A stretch of 64,000 bases of DNA from Myroides sp. NP-2 (GTDB lineage: Bacteria; Bacteroidota; Bacteroidia; Flavobacteriales; Flavobacteriaceae), in NCBI RefSeq assembly GCF_014145665.1, contig NZ_JACHTD010000010.1:92737-156736 (forward strand), in the 5' to 3' direction. The notes under the pieces were generated by a model. The model was given only the letters and a program-made list of their open reading frames with translations. It was not told the origin of the DNA and ran no database searches. Both the position numbers and the translations under genes were made by a program. Shown here piece after piece: positions 24,803 through 33,671 of this stretch (its first letter is position 1; each line of letters opens with the position of its first letter).

Positions 24803-26053
24803 ATGAAAAACAATAAACTTTTTATTGCTATTCTCATCGCCTTAGTTTTAGGGGTTATTTTTGGGAGTATCATTCATTATTCACTTCCAGACTACATTTC
24901 TGGTTTTTCAGAAAACATCAAATTACTAGGGACGATCTTCATTCGGTTGGTTCAAATGATCATAGCACCATTGGTTTTCTGTACTTTAGTGGTTGGAATT
25001 GCCAAAATGGGTGACATGAGAATGGTGGGTCGCGTCGGAGGAAAAGCAATGGGATGGTTTATTACCGCTTCCTTGGTTTCTCTTGGAATTGGTTTAGTTT
25101 TAGTAAACTGGTTTAAACCAGGAGCAAATGCAAACTTCAATTTAGACAACACCTCCTCTGCGGATGATCTATTAACGCGTACGAATGCATTAAGTCTTCA
25201 ATCCTTTATTGAGCACTTAATTCCAAAGAGTATATTCGATGCTTTTGCTCACAATGAGATCTTACAAATTGTGGTATTTGCTGTATTTTTCGGCATAGCC
25301 TTAGCAAGTATTGGAAAAAAAGGAAAAGTCATTATCAAATTATTCGACCGCATTTCGGAAGTCGTGCTTAAAATGGTAACCTACATCATGTGGGCAGCTC
25401 CATTAGGGGTTTTAGGTGCGATTGCCAGTGCAGTTGCTCTATATGGACTGAGTATTTTCTTCACCTATGCCAAGTACTTACTCGCCTTTCTTGTTGGATT
25501 ACTTGTTTTATGGGCCGTTTTAATTTTAGTGGGCTACCTAATTCTAGGAAAAGATGTATGGCGTTTGCTAAAAGCAATCAAAGAACCTTTACTAATTGCA
25601 TTCTCTACAACAAGTAGCGAAGCAGTTTTCCCTAAATTGGTGGAGCAACTAAACAAATTTGGTTGTTCGCCTAAAATCGTATCCTTTACCTTGCCTTTGG
25701 GGTATTCCTTTAATCTGGATGGCAGTATGATGTACTTGACATTTGCCAGTATATTTATCGCCCAAATTTACGATGTTCCGATGACCTTAGGCGACCAAAT
25801 TCTAATGCTTTTAGTGCTGATGATTACGAGTAAAGGTGTGGCGGGTGTACCCCGTGCTTCCTTGATTGTTATTGTGGCCACTTGCGCAATGTTTAATATC
25901 CCACCAGAAGGAATTGCATTTATCTTGCCTATTGATCACTTCTGCGATATGGGTAGAAGTATGACAAACGTTTTGGGTAATGCATTATCAACTGCCTCAA
26001 TCGATAAGTTTGAAAGCAAAGAGGAGGAAAACACCCTGCAGATTGAAAATTAA
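24803..26053 (+). CDS. Dicarboxylate/amino acid:cation symporter (DAACS family, GltP/DctA-like)
   Basis: The 416-residue inner-membrane protein imports acidic amino acids or C4-dicarboxylates with H+ or Na+. It has the family's signatures: the serine-rich re-entrant hairpin STTSSEAVFPKLVEQL (about 275-290), PLGYSFNLDGSMMYLTFAS, the second hairpin KGVAGVPRASLIVI and DHFCDMGRSMTNVLGNALS. The start at 24803 is the first ATG after the AT-rich leader; eight membrane helices can be traced. It is probably cotranscribed with the DedA gene 42 bases downstream. Substrate choice between glutamate and dicarboxylate cannot be settled from sequence. Confidence 0.93.
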   Translation: MKNNKLFIAILIALVLGVIFGSIIHYSLPDYISGFSENIKLLGTIFIRLVQMIIAPLVFCTLVVGIAKMGDMRMVGRVGGKAMGWFITASLVSLGIGLVLVNWFKPGANANFNLDNTSSADDLLTRTNALSLQSFIEHLIPKSIFDAFAHNEILQIVVFAVFFGIALASIGKKGKVIIKLFDRISEVVLKMVTYIMWAAPLGVLGAIASAVALYGLSIFFTYAKYLLAFLVGLLVLWAVLILVGYLILGKDVWRLLKAIKEPLLIAFSTTSSEAVFPKLVEQLNKFGCSPKIVSFTLPLGYSFNLDGSMMYLTFASIFIAQIYDVPMTLGDQILMLLVLMITSKGVAGVPRASLIVIVATCAMFNIPPEGIAFILPIDHFCDMGRSMTNVLGNALSTASIDKFESKEEENTLQIEN

Positions 26054-26095
26054 AAAACACGATAAAACAAAATAAAGACACACTAAAAACAAACT

Positions 26096-26788
26096 ATGGA
26101 CGAATTTCATTTATCACAATTAATCAATCCTGAGTTCTATATCAATTTAGAGATTGCGGGTCACTCTATTGGAATATATGTTGTATTGTTTATTGTATTT
26201 GCTGAAACAGGATTATTTGCTGGATTCTTTTTACCAGGGGATAGTTTACTGTTCTTGGCTGGTATTTACAGTACGGCATTAATGCAAGAAATTTTCCCAA
26301 TAGAAAGCGACTTTTTAAACGTTGCTCTGTTATCCACCTTAGTCGCTGTAGCCGGAATTCTCGGCAACTCCTTTGGCTATTGGTTTGGCGCCAAGAGTGG
26401 CAATTACCTTTACAATGTAAAAGACAATTTCATTTACAAGAAAAAATATCTATACGAATCAAAAGTATTCTTTGAAAGACACGGTGGAAGAGCGATTATC
26501 TTTGCTCGTTTCTTGCCTGTTGTTAGAACTTTTGCTCCGATTATCGCGGGAATTGTCCGCATGGATATTAAGCGTTTTATGCTGTACAACGTTATTAGTT
26601 CATTTTTATGGGCAACTACGTTGATTTTTGCAGGACATTACTTACAAGTTTGGTTGTTGGAAAGCTACGGCATCAACTTGAAAGATTATATCGAGTACAT
26701 TGTCTTGTTCTTGGTTCTTGCTACTACTTTGCCAATTATCATCAAATTGGCAAAAAGAAAGAAAACAGAAACCATCACAGAAGAATAA
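26096..26788 (+). CDS. DedA-family membrane protein (SNARE-associated/VTT domain)
   Basis: The 230-residue protein has about five hydrophobic segments and the DedA signatures FAETGLFAGFFLPGDSLLFLAG near residue 37 and the amphipathic segment FERHGGRAIIFARFLPVVRT near residue 125, which carries the conserved Arg residues. DedA proteins move undecaprenyl phosphate or other lipids between leaflets; that role is established for some members, not for this one. It follows the symporter gene by 42 bases and ends at two strong terminators. Confidence 0.9.
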   Translation: MDEFHLSQLINPEFYINLEIAGHSIGIYVVLFIVFAETGLFAGFFLPGDSLLFLAGIYSTALMQEIFPIESDFLNVALLSTLVAVAGILGNSFGYWFGAKSGNYLYNVKDNFIYKKKYLYESKVFFERHGGRAIIFARFLPVVRTFAPIIAGIVRMDIKRFMLYNVISSFLWATTLIFAGHYLQVWLLESYGINLKDYIEYIVLFLVLATTLPIIIKLAKRKKTETITEE

Positions 26789-26790
26789 TT

Positions 26791-26820
26791 AAAAATAGGC
26801 ACATGAGTGCCTATTTTTTT
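26791..26820 (+). terminator. Terminator after the DedA gene
   Basis: The 12-bp stem AAAAATAGGCAC / GTGCCTATTTTT with loop ATGA and extra T begins three bases after the stop codon. It works in both directions in principle. Confidence 0.85.
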
Positions 26821-26853
26821 TGGTTTACGGTGACAGTTATAGCACTAAAAACA

Positions 26854-26881
26854 AAAAGCGACGGTTTTCACCGTCGCTTTT
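26854..26881. terminator. Second, bidirectional terminator between converging genes
   Basis: A 12-bp stem AAAAGCGACGGT / ACCGTCGCTTTT with loop TTTC lies 58 bases before the end of the leftward ferredoxin gene and can serve that transcript. Confidence 0.8.
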
Positions 26882-26938
26882 CTTATTTTGGTATGTGGAT
26901 ATCAAAACGAGATGATCGTTTCTCTAACACACTACAAT

Positions 26939-27274
26939 CTACTCTGCAGGAGCTAATTCAATTATTAACCCTTCCAGTTCGGGAACAATTGCAATTTGAC
27001 ATCCTAAACGACTATTGTCTTTGACGTTTAGTGCTTCCCAAAGCATTGCCTCCTCATCGGGATTCATTTCTGGTACATCAACTTCATCAGCGTTGTGAAC
27101 ATAACACTGACAAGAAGCACACATAGCCATTCCACCACAAATACCAATAGTTCCTTCGGGTGCTAGTTCATAAGCACGAACAACTTCCATGACGTTCATA
27201 CTCATATCTGTTGGCGCATCAACCTCGTGTTTTACACCTTCTCTATCAATAATTGTAATTTTAATATCTGACAT
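26939..27274 (-). CDS. [2Fe-2S] ferredoxin, adrenodoxin type
   Basis: The 111-residue protein has the plant/adrenodoxin-type cluster ligands C46, C52, C55 (C-x5-C-x2-C in ICGGMAMCASCQC) and C92 in RLGCQI. It carries electrons in the cytoplasm. The start is two bases after the stop of the reductase gene, so the two are an operon and almost certainly redox partners. Adrenodoxin-type ferredoxins also serve iron-sulfur cluster assembly, which fits the nearby Nfu and Mrp genes. Confidence 0.9.
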   Translation of the reverse strand: MSDIKITIIDREGVKHEVDAPTDMSMNVMEVVRAYELAPEGTIGICGGMAMCASCQCYVHNADEVDVPEMNPDEEAMLWEALNVKDNSRLGCQIAIVPELEGLIIELAPAE

Positions 27275-27276
27275 GA

Positions 27277-28329
27277 CTATTCAATTGATTTAACAACAGC
27301 TTTTTCCGCTTCTTTTCGCGTTCCATCAAATCCATTAATCCCAGAAACCGTCGTATATTTCAAGACGAATTTCTTTCCAGGATTCAACATGTTATACACA
27401 CTTTGACACATTAAAGTCGCTTCGTGGAATCCACATAGAATCAACTTTAGTTTTCCTGGATAGGTATTAATATCACCAATAGCATAAATTCCAGGGATAT
27501 TCGTTTGATAATCCAATGCGTTATTTACTTTAATCGCATTTTTTTCAATTTCCAATCCCCAATCTGCAATTGGACCCAATTTAGGTGTTAACCCAAACAA
27601 AGGAATAAAGTAATCACAAGGAACATCACGGCGTTCGCCTTCGCATTCCACTACTACAGCATCTAGTTTAGTCGTTCCTTTCAGTTCAACGATTTCTGCT
27701 GGGGTGATTAAATGAATTTTCCCTTTATCTTTCAGGACTTGTACTTTCTCTACAGAATCTAAAGCCCCTCTAAATTCGTTACGTCTATGTACCAAATAAA
27801 CTTTCTCTGCCACATCAGCTAAGAAAATACTCCAATCTAGGGCAGAGTCACCTCCACCAGCGATTACGATGTGTTTTCCAGCGAACATTTCTGGTTTTTT
27901 CACGAAATACTCAACGCCTTTATCTTCGTAATACGCCAAGTTTTCCAGTTCTGGTTTACGCGGTTCAAAAGAACCTAAACCTCCAGCAATAGCCACTGCT
28001 TTTCCGTGGTGTTTTGTTCCTTTATTAGTGGTAACGATAAACGTACCGTCTTCTTGTTTTTCGATTGTTTCAGCAACTTCATTCAGGGTGAAACCCGGTT
28101 GAAACTGCTTGATTTGCTCCATTAAATTATCGATTAATTCTGCTGCTCCCACGGTAGGATATCCCGGGATATCGAAAATAGGTTTTTTAGGATAAAGCTC
28201 AGTTAATTGACCTCCTGGTTGAGGCAATCCGTCAATGATATGACATTTAAGCTTTAACAAACCTGCTTCAAAAACAGCAAATAGACCCGTTGGTCCAGCT
28301 CCAATAATAATTATATCGGTTTCAATCAT
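27277..28329 (-). CDS. Ferredoxin--NADP+ reductase, thioredoxin-reductase-like
   Basis: The 350-residue flavoprotein has the FAD site GAGPTG (10-15) and an NADPH site GGGDSALDWS near residue 155, then GDINTYPGKLKLILCGFHEA near the C-terminus. It lacks the redox-active CxxC pair of true thioredoxin reductase, so it belongs to the thioredoxin-reductase-like ferredoxin-NADP+ reductases (YumC/CT-FNR type). It should pass electrons between NADPH and the ferredoxin encoded two bases downstream. A -7 box lies 17 bases before the start. Confidence 0.9.
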   Translation of the reverse strand: MIETDIIIIGAGPTGLFAVFEAGLLKLKCHIIDGLPQPGGQLTELYPKKPIFDIPGYPTVGAAELIDNLMEQIKQFQPGFTLNEVAETIEKQEDGTFIVTTNKGTKHHGKAVAIAGGLGSFEPRKPELENLAYYEDKGVEYFVKKPEMFAGKHIVIAGGGDSALDWSIFLADVAEKVYLVHRRNEFRGALDSVEKVQVLKDKGKIHLITPAEIVELKGTTKLDAVVVECEGERRDVPCDYFIPLFGLTPKLGPIADWGLEIEKNAIKVNNALDYQTNIPGIYAIGDINTYPGKLKLILCGFHEATLMCQSVYNMLNPGKKFVLKYTTVSGINGFDGTRKEAEKAVVKSIE

Positions 28330-28346
28330 GGTGTAGTTCTTTAATA

Positions 28347-28354
28347 CAAAGGTA
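28347..28354 (-). promoter_or_regulatory. -7 promoter box for the reductase-ferredoxin operon
   Basis: On the minus strand TACCTTTG matches TANNTTTG exactly, about 18 bases upstream of the reductase ATG. The -33 region has only a T run about 18 bases further up. Confidence 0.6.
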
Positions 28355-28383
28355 TCCTTTGTAATGTTTATTAAAAATGATAA

Positions 28384-28431
28384 AAGTCAACTAAATGAAA
28401 GATAATATACTCTCTAGCAAATAGTTGACTT
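28384..28431 (-). terminator. Inverted repeat after the Nfu gene, terminator-like
   Basis: AAGTCAACTA at 28384-28393 and its complement TAGTTGACTT at 28422-28431 are separated by 28 bases. On the minus strand it starts eight bases after the Nfu stop and is followed by a weak T-rich stretch. The long loop makes it an imperfect terminator; a binding site is the alternative. Confidence 0.4.
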
Positions 28432-28438
28432 GTTATTT

Positions 28439-28678
28439 TTATCCAACATTAACTACCGACTCGATCTCGGGTGCATATTTTTTAATTGTAGTTTCAACCC
28501 CAGCACTCAATGTCATTTGATTGACACTGCAAGCTGTGCACGCTCCTTCTAAGCGAACTTTTACGTGCTTGTCATCCTCTATATCAATTAAGGTAATATC
28601 TCCGCCATCGGTTTGCAAAAACGGGCGAATCTCGTCTAACGCCTTCATAACGTTTTCTCTGATAGTTTCTGATGCCAT
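28439..28678 (-). CDS. NifU C-terminal-domain (Nfu-type) iron-sulfur carrier
   Basis: This 79-residue protein is a single NifU C-terminal domain with the cluster ligands C47-x-x-C50 in ACTACS and the surrounding segment FLQTDGGDITLIDIE. Nfu proteins hold [4Fe-4S] clusters and deliver them to target enzymes. It follows the Mrp gene by 22 bases, so the two iron-sulfur carriers form an operon. Confidence 0.92.
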   Translation of the reverse strand: MASETIRENVMKALDEIRPFLQTDGGDITLIDIEDDKHVKVRLEGACTACSVNQMTLSAGVETTIKKYAPEIESVVNVG

Positions 28679-28700
28679 ATATTTAGTCTATAAAATGGTT

Positions 28701-29831
28701 TTATTTTTTCCCTACAGCTGAACACCCAGCCATAGTCGTAATTTTAATTGCCTCTGTTGGCGGCAAGGAATCGTTGCGCAATACCACTTGTTCAACTACA
28801 TTTCTAGTAATCTCTTCAAATACTTTAGCAACAATCGTATCACTTTGTAGTGCTGCAGGACGACCGAAATCCCCTGCCTCTCTAATACTTTGAACAATAG
28901 GCACCTCACCTAAGAAAGGCACTTGTAAGTCTTGCGCCAGGTTCTTCGCTCCGTTTTCTCCAAAGATATAATACTTGTTGTCTGGCAATTCTTCTGGTGT
29001 GAAATAAGCCATGTTTTCAACAATTCCCAACACGGGTACATTGATGCTGTCTGAAGTAAACATCGACACTCCTTTTTTTGCGTCTGCAAGTGCAACGGCT
29101 TGTGGTGTAGATACCACAACGGCTCCTGTAACAGGTAGTGATTGCATGATTGACAGATGAATATCTCCTGTTCCTGGAGGTAAATCCAATAGTAAGAAGT
29201 CTAATTCGCCCCAATCTGCGTCAAAAATCATCTGATTTAATGCTTTAGCTGCCATAGGTCCTCTCCAAATGATTGCTTGATCTGCTTTGGTAAAAAATCC
29301 AATAGACAGCAATTCAACCCCATAAGAAAGAATAGGCTTCATTTTTGAGCGCCCATCTACTTCAACTGAAATGGGTTTTGCGTTTTCTACGTCAAACATA
29401 ATTGGCATTGACGGACCGTAGATATCTGCGTCTAACACCCCTACACGGAAGCCCATATTAGCTAGACTTGCCGCAATATTTGCTGTAACAGTAGATTTAC
29501 CAACACCTCCCTTTCCAGAAGAAATCGCAACGATATTTTTAATACCTGGTATTGCTTTTCCTTTTATCTCTGGTTTTTCAGGTGCTTCTACTTTAATATT
29601 TACTTTTACTTTTGCCTTGTCGCACACTTGTTCGTGAATCACTTTCATCACATCTACTTCGGCTCTTTTTTTGATGTGCAAAGCGGGCGTTGACAAAATT
29701 AAATCAACAACAACCTCATCTCCAAAGGTCATAACGTTGTTTACTGCCCCACTTTCAACCATATTTTTTCCTTCTCCAGCAATAGAAATAGTCTCTAATG
29801 CCTTCAAAATATCTTTTCTATCTAATTTCAT
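28701..29831 (-). CDS. Mrp/NBP35-type P-loop ATPase, iron-sulfur carrier (ApbC-like)
   Basis: The 376-residue protein has an N-terminal MIP18/DUF59-like domain (about 1-85) and a P-loop domain with GKGGVGKS (107-114), DADIYGPSMP and DLPPGTGDIHLS. Most Mrp proteins have a CxxC pair for the bridging cluster in the segment after ENMA; here that place reads FTPEELPDNKYYIFG, without cysteine, as in other Bacteroidota. The last cysteine is in MAGCSAVGKK at the C-terminus. Its role in iron-sulfur transfer is inferred from family and from the Nfu gene next door. Confidence 0.9.
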   Translation of the reverse strand: MKLDRKDILKALETISIAGEGKNMVESGAVNNVMTFGDEVVVDLILSTPALHIKKRAEVDVMKVIHEQVCDKAKVKVNIKVEAPEKPEIKGKAIPGIKNIVAISSGKGGVGKSTVTANIAASLANMGFRVGVLDADIYGPSMPIMFDVENAKPISVEVDGRSKMKPILSYGVELLSIGFFTKADQAIIWRGPMAAKALNQMIFDADWGELDFLLLDLPPGTGDIHLSIMQSLPVTGAVVVSTPQAVALADAKKGVSMFTSDSINVPVLGIVENMAYFTPEELPDNKYYIFGENGAKNLAQDLQVPFLGEVPIVQSIREAGDFGRPAALQSDTIVAKVFEEITRNVVEQVVLRNDSLPPTEAIKITTMAGCSAVGKK

Positions 29832-29877
29832 TATATGCGATTAGTTTTCAATATTTTACTATAAATCTTGACTAACG

Positions 29878-29898
29878 CAAATATAGCAGTTATATTTG
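29878..29898. promoter_or_regulatory. -7 box of the mrp-nfu operon inside a perfect inverted repeat
   Basis: CAAATATA at 29878-29885 and TATATTTG at 29891-29898 form a perfect inverted repeat with five bases between. Read on the minus strand, the proximal arm is TATATTTG, an exact TANNTTTG box 47 bases before the mrp start. The symmetry could be chance in AT-rich DNA, an operator, or a second -7 box facing the other way. The rest of the space to 29948 shows nothing else. Confidence 0.5.
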
Positions 29899-29948
29899 AA
29901 ATTATGATGTTAATATATTCTAAATGCAATTCCCTAGTACACTTGGCC

Positions 29949-31244
29949 TTATAGGTGATTCGCATAATTAAGCGCTCTTTTTTTAGCTAAAAAAACGCGT
30001 TTTATTTCGTTCTGAATAAGGGCAAATTCTGCAGTGAGCAGTTGATTTTTCGCTGCATTAAAGGAGAAAATATCCGCCTTGCCATTCTCGTATTTTACCT
30101 GAGTTGTATGAAAGGATTTTTGTGCTAATTCGATACTGTTTCTCAAGCGTTGGTTTAGGGTTTCAATCTGATCGATTTCTTGGATTAATTGGTCATTTTC
30201 TTTTTGAATAAATCGCTCTTTGTCCTGAATTTTCAGCGTATTTAGCTCGCTATCAACTTTGTTTTTTCGCAACTGCCTCGTGATAGCCCCCCCTTGAAAA
30301 AGGGGAATGTTAAAACCAATACCGACATAGTGACTTTTATTGTCGCCAAACTGTCTAGAAAACGAAGCCACCTCCCAATCCAAACTGGTATTAAAGGGTT
30401 TTGAATAGAAAGTTCCCCACTGATAATTGGCGGTAATTCGAGGGTATTTCTTTGCTTGTAAAGCCTTTCTTTCCGCCTCTAAAATGAGCTGATACTGCTT
30501 TGCTTTTTCCAAGATGGGATTGAACTCATAATCCGAATTATATCCAACAAATTCCCGTTCAAACACCAGTTCAAAATCGGTAATTTCAACCGTTTTAACA
30601 TCCAACAGCTGAAGGAGCTGTAATTTTTGGTTGTGTAAATCATTGACGGTTTGTTGTATTCCAATTTGTTCATTGGCAAAGATATACTCAATGTCATATT
30701 GATCGCTTTGGGGTTTGGCCCCTGCCTCAACTTCTTTGATCACGCGTTCCATATTGAGCTGGCTATTTTTCAACTGTTGGCTTTGCAAAGTATAGTACTC
30801 TTGGGTTCCAATAATGCGAAAAAATAAATCCAAGACACGTTGTTGGTAGTAATACTTCACCTCTTCTTCTTGAAGGTTGGCATAAGAGGTGTTTAACTTT
30901 CGGCTCTGACGATCGAGATAATCCGACCAATCAAACAAGCTAATCGACGCATCTACTGACGTTTGTAAGGATTGAATATTTGAGCTTACTCGGGTGTTGG
31001 TCGTTGGATTAATCGCCGATCCATAATTAAAGCTCTGTGAGGCATTCAATCCGACTTTTGGCAAGAAATAAGAGGCCATACTGCGCTGTTGTACCTCCAC
31101 CGTGCTCTTTTCCAGCTGTGCTAGCATCAACTCATAGCTATTTTCTTCTCCCAAGCGCATACAATCACTTAGCGTCCACTTTTCTTGTGCAAAGAGGAAG
31201 GAGGTACAACATACAGCAATTAACGTCCAAATCTTCTTATTCAT
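29949..31244 (-). CDS. TolC-family outer-membrane efflux protein
   Basis: The 431-residue protein starts with a signal peptide ending in FLFAQ (residue 20). The body is long alpha-helical hairpins typical of OEP/TolC proteins, in two repeats (about 25-215 and 225-425), with the segment GIGFNIPLFQGGAITRQLRKN near residue 320, where the second beta hairpin enters the membrane. It would form the outer-membrane duct of the exporter. It is the last gene of the leftward exporter operon and its start overlaps the end of the first permease gene by eight bases. No terminator is evident in the 117 bases after it. Confidence 0.92.
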   Translation of the reverse strand: MNKKIWTLIAVCCTSFLFAQEKWTLSDCMRLGEENSYELMLAQLEKSTVEVQQRSMASYFLPKVGLNASQSFNYGSAINPTTNTRVSSNIQSLQTSVDASISLFDWSDYLDRQSRKLNTSYANLQEEEVKYYYQQRVLDLFFRIIGTQEYYTLQSQQLKNSQLNMERVIKEVEAGAKPQSDQYDIEYIFANEQIGIQQTVNDLHNQKLQLLQLLDVKTVEITDFELVFEREFVGYNSDYEFNPILEKAKQYQLILEAERKALQAKKYPRITANYQWGTFYSKPFNTSLDWEVASFSRQFGDNKSHYVGIGFNIPLFQGGAITRQLRKNKVDSELNTLKIQDKERFIQKENDQLIQEIDQIETLNQRLRNSIELAQKSFHTTQVKYENGKADIFSFNAAKNQLLTAEFALIQNEIKRVFLAKKRALNYANHL

Positions 31245-33663
31245 AATTTATGTATTTTAATGTTGAAATACGCGTTGCTTTGATGGATTTCCAAAAAACC
31301 AACAGCATGGAAAAGAACGTTAACCCAATAAAAGCAAACAAGAATGGCCAGATGGACAAGTCAATGCGGTAAACGAAATCTTCTAACCACAATTGCAACA
31401 AATAGTAAACAGGATAAACAGATAATACAAATCCGAACACACAGTAAACCATGAAACGCGCCGATAGATTAAAGATGAGTTCTTTTCTACTCGCGCCTAG
31501 TACCTTTCGGATCGCAATTTCTTTTAATCGGCTTTCGATACTAAAGGACACAATAGCCATCAATCCAAAGAGAGCAATAAACATCGACACCCCCATTAAC
31601 CACAAAAAAAGCGTTCGTTCATATAAGGTTTTCTGATAGCTCACAGCAAATTCTTTATTGGCAAATTCATATTGCATGGGATACGTCTGTTCCACGCGTT
31701 TCGTCCAAAAAGCTTCCAATTGAGTTAGGGTGTGTTGTACGTTCTCAGGATCAATTTTTACGGAAATTGTTTCAATCAGTCCCGAAAACCATCCTACTGA
31801 GTTAGGCATAAAATAGGTTACGGGGGGAATTTCCTGACTAAATCCTTCTATTTTCATATCTTTTACAACGCCAATAATTTCAAAATCCCGTCCGTTCCAC
31901 TTCATCTTTTTCCCGATAATTCCATCTGAAAAATTAAACGTTCTCTTATAGGTTTCATTAACGACAATTTTATTGATGCTATCTGATGCGAAAGCGCGAT
32001 CGAAAAATCGTCCTTCAACCAATTGTCCATCGAATACTTTAAGGAAATCATAGCCTACAGGGACGTTTTCACTTTGAAAAGATACTTCTCCAATCATATT
32101 ACTTGAACTACTGCCATAGCCCGATCCCATCAACATAGAATGGTTTGTGATGGCCCTAACTCCCTCTATTTTTTGTAGATCTGCTTCTATGCGCTGATAG
32201 ATGGCACTGTGTTGTTTTTCGTCTTTGACTTTAAAGCGAATATTGACCACTTGATCGCCATTAAAGCCCAAATCTTCTTGTAAGAGATGGCTGACTTGTT
32301 GTTGAACAAAAATGGCCGTAGACAAAAAGAAAAACGCAATCACAAATTGAAAAACCAATAGCGCATTACGCAAACGCAAACCTGATTTACTTCGAGAAAA
32401 ATTACCTTTCAATACTTTAATTGCATCAAAAGAGGCTACAAAAAGACTAGGTAATACACCTAATAATAGGTATACCCCAAGCAAAAGTAGACCAAGAACA
32501 GGCACTAAGGACAAAAAATCCGTTGTTAGGGTTCGACTTACTAAAATAGTAAAATAAGGCATGCCCAATTCAACGAGAACCAAGGCAACTGCAAAAGAAA
32601 ACAAGGTTGTGATCCCCGCTTCAAACATCATCTGTTTTAACAACTGACGCTGCGTACTTCCGATAGCTTTTCGAATACCAATTTCCTTAGCGCGCTTAAA
32701 GCTTTGTACGAGTGCAAGATTGATAGCGTTGACAAGCGCTAACACCAAGAGTAAAATGGCAGAAAACAACATGATATTTACAATTTTATTTGCCGCTGGT
32801 CCTGCTCCTAATCCACTCGATTCTGGATTGAGGTGAACTCCACTCAGTTCATTGTATTTCAACACCATAAATCCCTGCATCTTTTCTTTCAGCTCTTCAA
32901 CTGAAACTCCTTCATCTTGAGCATATAACTGTGTAATCTCTTTGTAAAAAACATCCTGTAACTGCTTTTCCACTTCATTTATTCCTATTCCTTCTTTTAA
33001 TTTAAGGAGTAACCTATAGTTGTGATCTCCCCAATTATCTGCTCGATTATAGGCAATTTGACTTTCTGTTACATAAGAGGTTAGTCCCTTAAACCTAATG
33101 GAACTATTTCCAGGTATTTCAAACACAAAGCGAACCGTTAGTACTTTTCCATTGTCTAGTTGTACGAGTTTTCCAATTGGATCAATTCCTACACCAAACA
33201 ATCGCTCTGCTTCATTCTTTTCTAGCGCTAAGGCGTCTTTGTAATTTTGTTTATACGCTTCCGCACTACCAAAGACTGCTGTAAAAGGAAAAAATTCGAA
33301 GAAATTCGCTTGACGTTCGTCAATATCATATAAGAAATCAGCTTTCCCCTCCACTACTACACTCATCATATTGAAAGACATATAGCTAAAGTTATAGGCT
33401 TCAATTATAGAGGTAGCTTGATCGAGTTGATTGGCTATAGGAGCAGGAAACCAATTTTTAAAATAGGAATCTGCTGTTCCTTCTACCTCATACACTCTGT
33501 TTTTATAGGGGTTCCATTGGTCAAAGCTATGCTCGTTTTTCCAATAGAAAAGCACAATAATCAGTGTGGCCATACCGATAGCTAACCCCAAAATATTGAG
33601 CAAGGATAACCAGATATTCTTTTTAAAATATCGGAAATATAATTTTAACCAATTGGAAACCAT
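31237..33663 (-). CDS. FtsX/MacB-type ABC transporter permease, double-length (permease 1)
   Basis: The 808-residue permease has an N-terminal membrane helix (about 18-40), a MacB-like periplasmic domain, three helices (about 285-430), a fifth helix at about 440-460, a second periplasmic domain and three final helices (about 680-800). Thus it is two four-helix MacB/FtsX units joined in one chain. FtsX signatures AKEIGIRKAIGSTQRQLLKQ and LKEIAIRKVLGASRKELIFN follow the helices that touch the ATPase. It ends with LKYINYE. Such type VII ABC permeases act on the periplasmic side as mechanotransmitters, so the cargo is probably picked up from the periplasm or inner membrane. Confidence 0.92.
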   Translation of the reverse strand: MVSNWLKLYFRYFKKNIWLSLLNILGLAIGMATLIIVLFYWKNEHSFDQWNPYKNRVYEVEGTADSYFKNWFPAPIANQLDQATSIIEAYNFSYMSFNMMSVVVEGKADFLYDIDERQANFFEFFPFTAVFGSAEAYKQNYKDALALEKNEAERLFGVGIDPIGKLVQLDNGKVLTVRFVFEIPGNSSIRFKGLTSYVTESQIAYNRADNWGDHNYRLLLKLKEGIGINEVEKQLQDVFYKEITQLYAQDEGVSVEELKEKMQGFMVLKYNELSGVHLNPESSGLGAGPAANKIVNIMLFSAILLLVLALVNAINLALVQSFKRAKEIGIRKAIGSTQRQLLKQMMFEAGITTLFSFAVALVLVELGMPYFTILVSRTLTTDFLSLVPVLGLLLLGVYLLLGVLPSLFVASFDAIKVLKGNFSRSKSGLRLRNALLVFQFVIAFFFLSTAIFVQQQVSHLLQEDLGFNGDQVVNIRFKVKDEKQHSAIYQRIEADLQKIEGVRAITNHSMLMGSGYGSSSSNMIGEVSFQSENVPVGYDFLKVFDGQLVEGRFFDRAFASDSINKIVVNETYKRTFNFSDGIIGKKMKWNGRDFEIIGVVKDMKIEGFSQEIPPVTYFMPNSVGWFSGLIETISVKIDPENVQHTLTQLEAFWTKRVEQTYPMQYEFANKEFAVSYQKTLYERTLFLWLMGVSMFIALFGLMAIVSFSIESRLKEIAIRKVLGASRKELIFNLSARFMVYCVFGFVLSVYPVYYLLQLWLEDFVYRIDLSIWPFLFAFIGLTFFSMLLVFWKSIKATRISTLKYINYE

Positions 33664-33671
33664 ACAGTGAA

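Noticed and set aside
27277..28329. Thioredoxin reductase
   Set aside because: The CxxC redox pair is absent and a ferredoxin gene follows after two bases, so ferredoxin-NADP+ reductase fits better.
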